Notes under the pieces: generated by a model
Database searches by the model: none
Seen by the model: only the letters and a program-made list of their open reading frames with translations
What the model was told of the DNA's origin: nothing
Shown: positions 8,683 to 18,057 of the stretch, in pieces
Position numbering within the stretch: position 1 is the stretch's first letter
How the letters are laid out: each line of letters starts with the position of its first letter
Translations under genes and position numbers: made by a program
From: Methanobacterium sp964452085
Lineage (GTDB): Archaea; Methanobacteriota; Methanobacteria; Methanobacteriales; Methanobacteriaceae
Reading direction: 5' to 3'
Assembly: GCA_964452085.1 (NCBI GenBank)
Contig: CAYVKL010000001.1
Location: 419,918 to 483,917 of the forward strand
DNA length: 64,000 bases

Positions 8683-8722
8683 TTCCCTTTATTTAATTTA
8701 ATCCCTTATTTGATTAAAAAAA

Positions 8723-9304
8723 TTAGTTAAATTTTCGCTTTGGAGGTCTGGTAAATAGAATATATTTTTTCTTACCTTTCCTATCTTCCGCTGCTTCCAA
8801 TTCCAAGTGTATTCTTTTGGCAATTAATTTAACTGGATCGGAGAGCATGGGAACTCTTTTTTTAATATCTGCGAAGTCCTGGAAAGGAGCTTCCTTACGG
8901 GCTTGAATAATATCCCACATATGCTTTTTACCTATTCCTGGTAAAAGTTCAATTTGGTGCAGTCGAGTGGATATGGGTCCTGCATCATTGAAGAATTGGA
9001 CAAATTTATCCTCTTTGGTCTTGATAATTTCTTCAATAACATAATTAAGCTCTATTTTAGCAGTAGATGTCATTTTGTTAAATGGCAACCTACGGTTGAC
9101 CCTAGCAATTTTATCCCTTTTACCAGCGCCAATGTAAACCTTTTCATGAATGTCCAAGTTAATCCTTTCTTTGGGTGTTAGCTCTAACAGGGTGAATTCT
9201 TCTGTACCAATTGCCTGAGCAACTGGTTTACGTTTATAGGAGTTTGCACCCTCCTTAACATAACCAAGAGGCAGATGATCTAGTATAATAGCATAATCTT
9301 CCAT
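8723..9304 (-). CDS. DUF655 predicted RNA/DNA-binding protein
   Basis: A 193-residue protein of the DUF655 (COG1491) family. The N-terminal half is OB-like (DHLPLGYVKEG...AQAIGTEEFTLLEL); the C-terminal half has helix-hairpin-helix features (LLPGIGKKHMWDIIQARK, residues about 121-138) and a basic tail. No catalytic residues are evident. Conserved position between rpoF and rsmA suggests a role in ribosome or RNA metabolism. Start ATG 9304 after GGGTGGTTAA. Confidence 0.88.
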   Translation of the reverse strand: MEDYAIILDHLPLGYVKEGANSYKRKPVAQAIGTEEFTLLELTPKERINLDIHEKVYIGAGKRDKIARVNRRLPFNKMTSTAKIELNYVIEEIIKTKEDKFVQFFNDAGPISTRLHQIELLPGIGKKHMWDIIQARKEAPFQDFADIKKRVPMLSDPVKLIAKRIHLELEAAEDRKGKKKYILFTRPPKRKFN

Positions 9305-9402
9305 TTAACCACCCTGATAAACAAATTACTAATATTTCATTAATTCTGTAAAATATGGATTTAACTGTTTCAGTCCAACGGAAAAGAGTTATTAGATTCT
9401 TT

Positions 9403-9741
9403 TTAAGATTCTTCCCGATATTTATTAACAATTTTCAGAATTTTTTCCATTTCTTCCTTTTTGTGGGATCCCCTTTCTTTGGCGAAAAGCAGCCTCATAT
9501 CATCCATGTCTTCAGGCATCACGTCAGCTATTTTAATAGCTTGAGTCTTTTTAATAATTTCTTCCAGTTCTCCAACTAGTTTATCAGCGTTTTCAACGGA
9601 TATTTTGGAGAATTTGGTGACGTGATCCAGGGCCAGGTTCTGTTCATAACTAAGTTCATGAATTTCTTCTCGCCCTTCTAACATAGGTTTAACTTGTACA
9701 AAGGGGATTGGATCGGTTTCAAGGGTTTTTTTCCCAATCAT
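9403..9741 (-). CDS. rpoF: RNA polymerase subunit F (Rpb4-like)
   Basis: About 112 residues, the archaeal Rpo4 subunit that pairs with Rpo7 to form the stalk of RNA polymerase. The helical core EEIHELSYEQNLALDHVTKFSK and the HRDC-like end ADVMPEDMDDMRLLFAKERG are recognisable. Start: ATG 9741 (MIGKKTLE) has GTGAT seven bases upstream; ATG 9747, which overlaps the L21e stop as TGATG, is an alternative. Coupled translation with L21e is likely. Confidence 0.93.
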   Translation of the reverse strand: MIGKKTLETDPIPFVQVKPMLEGREEIHELSYEQNLALDHVTKFSKISVENADKLVGELEEIIKKTQAIKIADVMPEDMDDMRLLFAKERGSHKKEEMEKILKIVNKYREES

Positions 9742-9746
9742 CGCCA

Positions 9747-10040
<294 letters not shown>

Positions 10041-10327
10041 TTTCAAACCTCCACTTCAATCGAAATGGTTTGTTAAATTTACTATTTTACTATCATTTAC
10101 TTCAGTAATCATGCCCTACCGTCTTTAAACTAATTTAAGGGCATTTCAGCTCTCTGAGTAATATTATGCAGATTTTTTAAATCTGGATTTATAATATGAG
10201 TTCATGGGGGGTTTAACCTTTAATTTAAGATAAAATTCGCATGAATCTATTTATGGTTAAAGCTCGGTGAAATCGATTAAATTAATTTATAATATCACAG
10301 AGTTTATAAAACTATCCTTCCACACAT

Positions 10328-11548
10328 TTAAATGTTAACCTCCAGCACATCCAGTTCAATGCATTTTGCTGGCAAACCCAATAAAGAGGTTACACTCGGG
10401 GTTGTTCTTTCTTCATCCCCTGATATGAGTTCTTTAATATATAATCCGCCAGCACAATTTATAACCAATTCAAAATGCTTTAAATCAATTTTTTTAGCTT
10501 TAATTTCTTTTACTTCTCGAGTGCGAATCTTATCTGCTCTTCGGTGAGAAACTCGAATGGGAGTACGTTGTTTGATAGTTTTAATGGAATTTAAAATCTT
10601 TAAATCATCTTCGTCTATTTCTTGATCAACTTCCACCAGAGCACGGTAGATTTTATAGGTTTCGGTGGTTGTGGCTTTAACTCCGCTGCGCCTATCCTTA
10701 TTTGCCATTTTTAAATTAAGAACTTCCACTTTCCCCTGGCCGTAATTGTTGATTTCATCATTCAATTCTTCTAAGTTTAAAATACGTACTTTTGGTTCTT
10801 TGATTTCGAGTACGAATGGTCTTCCGCTACCTAACATCCTAACATCCACATCTTCCCTTCCCGCACCGTGAAATCTGGATTCATGGCCTTTTGTTGCATG
10901 AAGAACCTTCTCTGCTATTAGTTCCTCTACAGTTTCCAAGTACATTTTTCCTGTAAAGTTGCATTCTTCACATCCTTTGCCTTTACATTTCCTGCAAGGC
11001 CATCGAGTCTGGGGAATGCCCCGTATCAGTTTTCGATATCTCCCTTCCAGAAATAATGGATTAATTTGAAGATTCACTTTATCCTTGGTGAAATCCATCA
11101 TCACTACCATGTTGGGATTGTCAAAATCTACTTCTTTATCCAGAAGGCGTTCTAATTCTTTACCTAGCTCTCTATTAATCTCTTTTTTTATACTTTCACT
11201 TTCAAATCCAATTTCTTCGTGTATTATTTTTTCTTTATCCAGAATTTCGCCGGGTAAACGACAACCTACTAGGAAAGTTAAAAATTCAGTATTAGAATTA
11301 TCAATATTACCAATTATTTTTTTTAAAACATTTTCTAAATCTTGGAAGATATCTCCACACACATAGCAGGATTCATTCATTTCTGGTAGACTACCTTCGT
11401 TGGCTAACATGCTTTTTATGGATGTTCCCCTTTCTTCATTATTATTTCCAGAGACTTTTGGGTAGAAAATTCTACCCAGACAATGATTGCAGATGTTTCC
11501 CTTGGTTATGTCCATTACTTTCAAGGCCTGATGGTTGAAATTTTCCAT
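10328..11548 (-). CDS. pus10: tRNA pseudouridine synthase Pus10
   Basis: A 406-residue protein. Two CxxC pairs near the N-terminus (CNHCLGRIF, CYVCGDIF) form a zinc site; a further Cys-rich element CRKCKGKGCEECNFTGKMY is at residues about 182-200. The catalytic aspartate is in AGREDVDVRMLG and the C-terminal synthase domain ends with CAGGLYIKELISGDEERTTPS. Archaeal Pus10 makes pseudouridine 54 and 55 of tRNA. It lies alone between SRP54 and L21e on the minus strand with gaps on both sides, so it may have its own promoter. Confidence 0.94.
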   Translation of the reverse strand: MENFNHQALKVMDITKGNICNHCLGRIFYPKVSGNNNEERGTSIKSMLANEGSLPEMNESCYVCGDIFQDLENVLKKIIGNIDNSNTEFLTFLVGCRLPGEILDKEKIIHEEIGFESESIKKEINRELGKELERLLDKEVDFDNPNMVVMMDFTKDKVNLQINPLFLEGRYRKLIRGIPQTRWPCRKCKGKGCEECNFTGKMYLETVEELIAEKVLHATKGHESRFHGAGREDVDVRMLGSGRPFVLEIKEPKVRILNLEELNDEINNYGQGKVEVLNLKMANKDRRSGVKATTTETYKIYRALVEVDQEIDEDDLKILNSIKTIKQRTPIRVSHRRADKIRTREVKEIKAKKIDLKHFELVINCAGGLYIKELISGDEERTTPSVTSLLGLPAKCIELDVLEVNI

Positions 11549-11705
11549 TTTAACATTTCCTCATGATTAGAGTATCAGAATATTAATTGATTAATTAATC
11601 AGTCAAATTAAGTTATATTGAATTAATAATTGAGGATATTATCGTTTATAGAGTCAATAATAGCTCAAAGGTTACATTATAATTTAAATAAAACAAGGAA
11701 TGATG

Positions 11706-13037
11706 TCACCGCATCATCTGTCGCATCATTTGCCCTAATGGTCCACTCATTTTACGCTTTCCAAAGCCTTTAATGGCCTTTTTAGTCACTTGGTAATATT
11801 TCAGAAGCTCTTTCACATCTTCATTACGCATTCCAGAGCCTCTGGCTATTCTTTTTACTCTGGCTTGTTTGATAATTTCTGGGTGAGTGAGTTCCTGTTC
11901 AGTCATGGAGTCCATGAGGATTTTATATTTGGTTAATTTCTCTTCAGTTACCTGAGAAGCGTTTTTAGGTAGTTTACTTCCCATACCGGGTAACATATTC
12001 ATAACCTGTTGCATAGGGCCCATTTTATTCATCATTTCAAACTGACTATACATGTCTTTAAGGGTGAATTTACCACTGAGCATTGCATCCATGGCTTCTG
12101 TATCAACATCTTCTTCTGCAATTTCCTCAGCACGCTCGATTAGAGTTTTAATATCACCCATGCCCAATAATCTTGAGATGAAACGTTCAGGATCGAAAAC
12201 TTCCAGATCCTCTATTCTTTCACCGGTTCCAATGAATTTTATGGGAGCCCCAATTTCAGCCACTGCAGAGAGAGCTCCACCTCCTTTGGCCGAACCATCG
12301 AGTTTAGTTATTACAATAGATCCTATTTTGGTGGTTTTAGAAAAAGCAAGCGCCTGTTCTCTGGCTTGCTGACCTATAGTACCATCAATAACCAGCATAA
12401 CTTCATCAGGTTCCACCACTGCGGATATTTGTTCCATTTCATCCAGAAGATCTTTTTCTTCTTTATGGCGGCCTGCAGTATCCACAATTATTATATCCTG
12501 TTTTTTAAACTCTTTTAACCCTTTCTTGGCCAAGTCAAGAGCATCTTTGTTATCTGGATCTCCATAGAGTGATAAATTCAAACTCTCAGTTAGTTGACGC
12601 AACTGTTCGTAGGCTGCTGGTCTCCAAGTGTCAGTACATATAATTGCGGGGTTAAAACCTTTTTTTTGTAAGTATCTGGCCATTTTTCCAATGGTGGTAG
12701 TCTTACCACTTCCCTGTAATCCCACAAACAGTATTTTGTATGGTTTCTTACTAATTTCAACTTCTTCAGCTTTATCCCCCAGTAAATGGACCAGTTCATC
12801 ATAAACTATCTTAATTACATGTTCCTTGGCTGTTACTCCTTTAGGGGGTTCTTCATTAAGGGCTTTATCTTCTATGGTTTTGGATAAATTCAAAACCAGT
12901 TTAATGTTAACATCGGACTGAATTAATGCCCTTTGTATTTCTTTTATGACCTCTTTAACCACTTCTTCGTCAATAATGGTCATTCCGGCCAATTTTTTCA
13001 TGGTTTTGGTTAGATTCTTGCCCAGATTACCTAACAT
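11706..13037 (-). CDS. srp54: Signal recognition particle GTPase SRP54
   Basis: 443 residues. N domain (residues about 1-95), G domain with GLQGSGKTTTIGK, DTAGRHKEE and ITKLDGSAKGGGAL, and a Met-rich M domain (QFEMMNKMGPMQQVMNMLPGMG, RIARGSGMRNEDVKELLKYY) ending in MGQ/MRQMMR-like residues. It binds 7S RNA and signal sequences and targets ribosomes to the membrane. Start ATG 13037 with TTGGTGAAAG upstream. The length is normal for archaeal SRP54. Confidence 0.97.
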   Translation of the reverse strand: MLGNLGKNLTKTMKKLAGMTIIDEEVVKEVIKEIQRALIQSDVNIKLVLNLSKTIEDKALNEEPPKGVTAKEHVIKIVYDELVHLLGDKAEEVEISKKPYKILFVGLQGSGKTTTIGKMARYLQKKGFNPAIICTDTWRPAAYEQLRQLTESLNLSLYGDPDNKDALDLAKKGLKEFKKQDIIIVDTAGRHKEEKDLLDEMEQISAVVEPDEVMLVIDGTIGQQAREQALAFSKTTKIGSIVITKLDGSAKGGGALSAVAEIGAPIKFIGTGERIEDLEVFDPERFISRLLGMGDIKTLIERAEEIAEEDVDTEAMDAMLSGKFTLKDMYSQFEMMNKMGPMQQVMNMLPGMGSKLPKNASQVTEEKLTKYKILMDSMTEQELTHPEIIKQARVKRIARGSGMRNEDVKELLKYYQVTKKAIKGFGKRKMSGPLGQMMRQMMR

Positions 13038-13389
13038 TCTTTCACCAAGTTAAAATCATACTTATTTTCATATTCTGTAAAAATCATCTCTGAACTCTCA
13101 ATATTCCGTATATCTAAACTATGCAATGAAAATAGGAACTCCTATTCTCTAAAAATTCTTAAACATTAATTCTTAAAACTCACTAAAATCATATTTTTAA
13201 TATCATATTCTGATAAGGTACCCTTTCGGATAGGTTATCATAATTACGATCTTATACAATATATAGATTAAGAAAAATATACTAAAGCTTAGCAATAGAA
13301 TTAATATCAATATAGTTATATGGAATTTAACTGATGAAATAATTTTTAACCTATTTTTAAGTTAATTTGAATAATTTTATGGTGAAAAA
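13038..13389. other. Divergent intergenic region between srp54 and hpt
   Basis: 352 AT-rich bases holding the promoters of both genes. A perfect inverted repeat AATAGGA-ac-TCCTATT lies at 13131-13146. A TATA-like CTTATACAATATATAG is at about 13251-13266 for hpt, which would leave a leader of roughly 95 bases. No ORF or RNA gene seen. Confidence 0.5.
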
Positions 13390-13968
<579 letters not shown>

Positions 13969-13975
13969 GGATCAG

Positions 13976-14965
13976 ATGACAAATTACCAATTCAAAATAG
14001 ATGAAATCATTGATAAAATTCGGAAAAACGATGTTAAGGTTGTGGGGTTACAGTTCCCTGAAGGCTTAAAAGTTCATGCCACTCAATTAGCCCATGAAAT
14101 TGAAACCAATACTGAGGCAATAGTTATAATTTCTGGCGACCCATGTTACGGGGCTTGTGATCTTTCCGATGTAGAAATGAATGGTTTGGTAGATTTATTG
14201 GTACATTTTGGACACACACCCCTTCCTATTGATTATAAAGTCCCCACTTTTTTTGTTGAAGCCCATTATCAGTTAGAATCAATGAAAATACTGGAAGAGG
14301 CATTAGCGCTTCTTGAAGGGAAAGAAAAAATTGGTCTGGTGACCACCACTCAACATTTGCACTTATTAACAGATGTTGTAAGCTTTTTAGAGGATAATGG
14401 GAAGGATGTTTTAATGAAGGAAGGGGTTGGAACTCTTAAAGGCCAGGTTTTAGGATGTAATTTTTCATCGGTGCAGAATTTACCTGTTGATGCATATCTT
14501 TACTTGGGAAGTGGTAACTTCCATCCTCTTGGAATTAAACTTTCCACTGAAAAGCCGGTGGTTATTGCAGACCCTTATCTTAACCAGGTGAGGGATATAG
14601 AAGAATTTACTGATAGGATCCTTAGAATACGTTTTGCCCGCATAACAAGGGCTAATGAAGCCCAAAAATTTGGAATTTTAATATCTTCCAAGGAAGGTCA
14701 ATCCAGATGGGAGCTGGCAAAAGTTTTAAAGAATATGATACATAATGAAGGTAAGGAAGCATATCTGATCCTAATGGATGAAATTAATCCTCCCAGTTTA
14801 ATGCCATACATGGATTTGGATGCATTTATTGTAACTGCTTGCCCGCGGATTGCCATCGATGATTCTAAAATGTATGAAAAACCGCTTTTAACTCCTCAGG
14901 AGTTGGAAATAGTCCTGGGAAAGAGGAAGTGGGAAGATTACCAGATGGATGAGATTAAATACTAA
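13976..14965 (+). CDS. dph2: Diphthamide synthesis enzyme Dph2
   Basis: 329 residues. Dph2 uses a [4Fe-4S] cluster and SAM to transfer the 3-amino-3-carboxypropyl group to a His of elongation factor 2. The three cluster cysteines are visible one per domain: GDPCYGACD (about residue 59), LGCNFSS (about 162) and TACPRIAID (about 284). N-terminal motif VVGLQFPEGLK is typical. It follows hpt closely. All ligands are present, so the enzyme should be active. Confidence 0.94.
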   Translation: MTNYQFKIDEIIDKIRKNDVKVVGLQFPEGLKVHATQLAHEIETNTEAIVIISGDPCYGACDLSDVEMNGLVDLLVHFGHTPLPIDYKVPTFFVEAHYQLESMKILEEALALLEGKEKIGLVTTTQHLHLLTDVVSFLEDNGKDVLMKEGVGTLKGQVLGCNFSSVQNLPVDAYLYLGSGNFHPLGIKLSTEKPVVIADPYLNQVRDIEEFTDRILRIRFARITRANEAQKFGILISSKEGQSRWELAKVLKNMIHNEGKEAYLILMDEINPPSLMPYMDLDAFIVTACPRIAIDDSKMYEKPLLTPQELEIVLGKRKWEDYQMDEIKY

Positions 14966-15420
14966 GATAATATAATCATTAATTCATAATATATTCCAGT
15001 TACATTCACTAACCTAATTGGATTTGTATAAATTTATTATATATTACGAATATCACAAATATTTAATAAGAATTCACAATTATCAAAATAAAAAATATCA
15101 AATAGAATTAATCAAGGTTTACTTAAGGATCTAAATGAAATAGTAACTTTTTAATTCACGGTCATTTTCATATAATGTAATCAATTACCAGATTCACAAG
15201 ATTTACCAGATTAACAATAGATTTGATAGACAATTCAATACTAATAGGAATGTTATTTGTAATATTCTAATTAATAAATGTTCTAAAAGTGAATAATAAT
15301 CTTTCAGTACTTTTTAGAAATAATTAGGATGTATATCCCTGTTAATTTATCATAAACCATATATTAAAAAGAAAATCTTAAAATTTGAAATAAGCTGTTT
15401 TTTAAAATGAGGTGAATAAG
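14966..15420. other. Intergenic region upstream of csl4
   Basis: A 455-base AT-rich gap, the largest in this part of the window. It carries the promoter for the long csl4-to-nop10 gene series, with several TATA-like runs (for example ATTATATATTACG at about 15030-15042 and CCATATATTAAAAAG at 15358-15372). I see no ORF with a ribosome-binding site, tRNA or clear RNA structure. Confidence 0.5.
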
Positions 15421-15990
15421 ATGAAAGCAAAAAACGGAGATTTCGTTCTTCCTGGTGACGCTTTAGGAGTCACAGAGGAGTTTCTCCCGTCTGAATGGAC
15501 CTATGATGATCATGGTGAAATCAGGTCCCTGGTAGCGGGAACAGTAACCATAGATCAGAAAAACAAAAAAATATCCATAATACCCAAAACTAAATCCCCA
15601 GTAATTTTAAAACAGGGGGACGTGATTTTAGGTCAAATAAGAGAAGTTAGAGGACAGAGAGCTCTAGTGGATGTAGATGGGATAAAAGATAGTAAAAGAA
15701 GTCTACCTATCACATTTTTAGGCGCCATACACATTTCTCAAGCAAGAAAAGGATATGTGGACAAGTTGACTGATGATTTCCATATTGGCGATCTGATAGA
15801 GGCTAAGGTCACTAAAGTTATGGGTGTGGACAACGCTGATCTCACCACAGCAGAAAATGAACTAGGTGTCTTAAAGGCCATGTGCACTAACTGCCGACAT
15901 TTCATGAACCAAATCGGTAATAAAGAAGTTAAATGTCCTAATTGTGGTCGAAAAGAGACAAGAAATATCTCTTCAAATTATGAGGGATAA
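15421..15990 (+). CDS. csl4: Exosome cap subunit Csl4
   Basis: 189 residues. N-terminal domain (FVLPGDALGVTEEFLPSEWTYDDHG), central S1 domain (GQIREVRGQRALVDVDGI...FHIGDLIEAKVTKVMG) and a C-terminal zinc ribbon (CTNCRHF...KCPNCG). Csl4 caps the archaeal RNA exosome. ATG 15421 follows GAGGTGAATAAG; the GTG three codons earlier lies inside that ribosome-binding site and is rejected. rpoL starts 2 bases after its stop. Confidence 0.94.
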   Translation: MKAKNGDFVLPGDALGVTEEFLPSEWTYDDHGEIRSLVAGTVTIDQKNKKISIIPKTKSPVILKQGDVILGQIREVRGQRALVDVDGIKDSKRSLPITFLGAIHISQARKGYVDKLTDDFHIGDLIEAKVTKVMGVDNADLTTAENELGVLKAMCTNCRHFMNQIGNKEVKCPNCGRKETRNISSNYEG

Positions 15991-15991
15991 A

Positions 15992-16402
15992 ATGAAGGTT
16001 ATAATAGATAAAAAGAATGAATTGGAAATAGAAATTACTGGGGAAACACATACGCTATGTAATGCCCTGCGAAAGACACTTATGGAAGATAAGGATGTTG
16101 AAGCAGCAGCCTACGTAATAGAACACCCTATTATAGGCGAGCCAAAACTTTACATAAAGGCAAAAAATCCTAAAAAGTCTCTTGAAAAGGCCGCCGAAAC
16201 TCTAAAATCAAGATGTGAGGAATTTAAAGAACTCATAGATTCTGATGGCGATGGAAAAACTAAAGGAAAAAAGAAAGCTAAAAAGCCAGCCAAAAAGCCA
16301 GCCAAAAAGCCAGCCAAAAAGCCAGCCAAAAAGCCAGCTAAAAAAACCGCCAAGAAGACCACTAAGAAGGCCACTAAAAAAACTACCAAAAAGAAAAAAT
16401 GA
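15992..16402 (+). CDS. rpoL: RNA polymerase subunit L with lysine-repeat tail
   Basis: 136 residues. The first ~88 residues are the normal Rpo11/RpoL fold (ITGETHTLCNALRKTL, AYVIEHPIIGEPKLYI) that dimerises with RpoD in polymerase assembly. They are followed by an unusual basic tail of about 45 residues: five KKPA repeats (residues 97-116), then KKT/KKA repeats ending in KKKK. The tail resembles histone H1-like termini and could bind nucleic acid; that is inference. It is encoded by a 12-base tandem repeat. ATG 15992 follows GAGGGATAAA. Its end overlaps the only canonical start region for the next gene. Confidence 0.92.
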   Translation: MKVIIDKKNELEIEITGETHTLCNALRKTLMEDKDVEAAAYVIEHPIIGEPKLYIKAKNPKKSLEKAAETLKSRCEEFKELIDSDGDGKTKGKKKAKKPAKKPAKKPAKKPAKKPAKKTAKKTTKKATKKTTKKKK

Positions 16403-17003
16403 ACTTAAAAAGTTCAGGAGCATTAAGCAGGAAATAAGGATCCTAGGAGTTGATGATGCCCCATTTGTTCCTCACTCCCAAGAGCAAGTCATGCTCATTG
16501 GGACCGTTTTCAGAGCAGGAACATGGTTGGACGGAGTACTCCGCACCTTTATAACTGTCGATGGTCATGATGCCACCGATTCTCTGATTCATATGGTTAA
16601 TAACTCCCGACATCTGGAACAACTGGGAGTTATGATGTTGGATGGCATTACTTTCGGTGGATTTAACGTAGTTGACATTCATCGGATATTCCAGGAAACT
16701 GGGGTACCGGTTATAGTCATAATGCGTAAGTATCCTAATTTAGAAAGCATAAAAAAGGCTCTGCAGAAATTTCAAGACTGGGAACAACGCTGGAATCACA
16801 TTCTTGAAGCAGGAGAAATCTATAAAATTAATAAGATCCATAAACACGAACCAATTTACATGCAAACCAGTGGCATCACAGAAGAAGATGCCCAGGAGAT
16901 TGTGATTCTCTCTGCAACCAGAAGTGCGATACCAGAACCCATACGTGCTGCTCACATCATAGCGGCTGGTGTGACCACTGGAGAGTCTAAAGGAAATGCA
17001 TAA
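16245..17003 (+). CDS. DUF99 family protein (start uncertain)
   Basis: The conserved DUF99 domain begins at about 16425 (IRILGVDDAPF, VMLIGTVFRAGTWLDGV, VMMLDGITFGGFNVVD) and is complete to the stop; such proteins resemble an endonuclease V-like fold. The reading frame has no ATG, GTG or TTG between the rpoL stop and the domain. The nearest are ATG 16245 and 16251, inside rpoL in another frame, which would give a lysine-rich leader with KSQP repeats. Alternatives are a non-AUG start near 16401-16424 or ribosomal frameshifting from rpoL. The domain call is firm; the N-terminus is not. Confidence 0.75.
   Translation: MAMEKLKEKRKLKSQPKSQPKSQPKSQPKSQLKKPPRRPLRRPLKKLPKRKNELKKFRSIKQEIRILGVDDAPFVPHSQEQVMLIGTVFRAGTWLDGVLRTFITVDGHDATDSLIHMVNNSRHLEQLGVMMLDGITFGGFNVVDIHRIFQETGVPVIVIMRKYPNLESIKKALQKFQDWEQRWNHILEAGEIYKINKIHKHEPIYMQTSGITEEDAQEIVILSATRSAIPEPIRAAHIIAAGVTTGESKGNA
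16280..16339 (+). repeat. 12-base tandem repeat, five copies, inside rpoL
   Basis: Five head-to-tail copies of AAAAAGCCAGCC (last copy ends in T). In the rpoL frame each encodes KKPA; in the overlapping DUF99 frame each encodes KSQP. Copy number could vary by slippage without breaking either frame because the unit is a multiple of three. Confidence 0.9.
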
Positions 17004-17153
17004 AATTATAAAATTTTAGAATAATTGGCCAATAAACAGTATTTAGGTCATTAACCTTGATCGGGGAGGGTATTCATAAACTTTTTTCATATTATCCAGA
17101 ATTCAGATGGTTTCAGATATCAAGGGATTATGAGATATTAAAGAGGTGGACAT

Positions 17154-17573
17154 ATCAATTCTTCTAAACATCCCATGTTAACTGTTGATGCAATAATAAC
17201 AGATCTTAGTGGTAATATAATATTCATCCGCAGGAAAAACCCTCCTTTCCAGGGTTCATGGGCATTTCCAGGCGGTTTTGTTGAATATGGTGAAACAGTT
17301 GAAAATGCAGTTTTAAGGGAAGTTAAAGAAGAAACTGGAGTTATAATTGAGATTAATGAGTTATTAGGGGTTTATTCAGATCCAGAAAGGGATCCGCGGG
17401 GGCATACTATTTCAGTTTGCTTTTTAGCCAAAATAATCCAGGGTGAACTAAATGCTGACACAGACGCTGCAGAAGTCTCATTTTTCACAGTTGATGAGGC
17501 ACTTAAAATGGAGTTGGCCTTTGATCATCATGAAATTTTAAAGGATGCTTTAGTAAAGTTAGCAGTAAAATAA
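17154..17573 (+). CDS. NUDIX hydrolase (possible ATC start)
   Basis: A NUDIX pyrophosphohydrolase of about 133-140 residues. The Nudix box GGFVEYGETVENAVLREVKEETG (GX5EX7REVXEEXGU) is complete; the SDPERDP segment resembles ADP-ribose pyrophosphatases. The first ATG (17175, MLTVDAII) has no ribosome-binding site, whereas a strong GAGGTGG at 17143-17149 is followed by in-frame ATC 17154, giving (M)NSSKHPMLTVDA, closer to the usual N-terminus. The ATC start is therefore proposed but unproven. It lies between the DUF99 gene and TFS. Confidence 0.85.
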   Translation: MNSSKHPMLTVDAIITDLSGNIIFIRRKNPPFQGSWAFPGGFVEYGETVENAVLREVKEETGVIIEINELLGVYSDPERDPRGHTISVCFLAKIIQGELNADTDAAEVSFFTVDEALKMELAFDHHEILKDALVKLAVK

Positions 17574-17719
17574 AACTGCAGGAATAAAAAAAAATAAGTT
17601 CAATACATTATTAAATCAGGTTAATATCATTAAGATTAATAAATAAATCAACATTTAACCATAAAATATTTAAGATTAAATAAGATTTCACAAGGTTAAA
17701 TTTTATAAGGAGGATATAA

Positions 17720-18034
17720 ATGGAATTTTGCCCTAAATGTGGGACCGTAATGTTCCCTAAAGGTGACTGCTTTGAATGTAATTGTGGTTACCAAAAAAAG
17801 ATAACCAAAGAATCTCTTAGTGAATATGAGATTTCAGAAAAAGTTGCCCCCAAAGAGAATGTAATTGTAACCGGTGACGATATTAAAACTTTACCTACCA
17901 CCAAGGCATTATGCCCTAAATGCGGTAATCGTGAGGCATTTTGGTGGTTACAACAAACCAGAAGAGCTGATGAATCTGAAACCAGGTTTTTAAGATGCAC
18001 CAAATGCCAACAAACTTGGCGCGAGTACGATTAA
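17720..18034 (+). CDS. tfs: Transcription factor S (TFIIS-like)
   Basis: 104 residues with two zinc ribbons: CPKCG...CNCG at the N-terminus and CPKCGNREAFWWLQQTRRADESETRFLRCTKC at the C-terminus (described here as a Cys4 site with the DE pair in RADESE). That acidic pair enters the polymerase active site and stimulates cleavage of backtracked RNA. ATG 17720 follows AAGGAGGATATAA. Confidence 0.94.
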   Translation: MEFCPKCGTVMFPKGDCFECNCGYQKKITKESLSEYEISEKVAPKENVIVTGDDIKTLPTTKALCPKCGNREAFWWLQQTRRADESETRFLRCTKCQQTWREYD

Positions 18035-18057
18035 TAGATAGAGTGGGGGATGTTCAT

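Noticed and set aside
16150..16423. Two hydrophobic open frames on the minus strand across the rpoL tail
   Set aside because: They are mirror products of the lysine-codon repeats (FLAGFLAG and similar) and have no ribosome-binding site.
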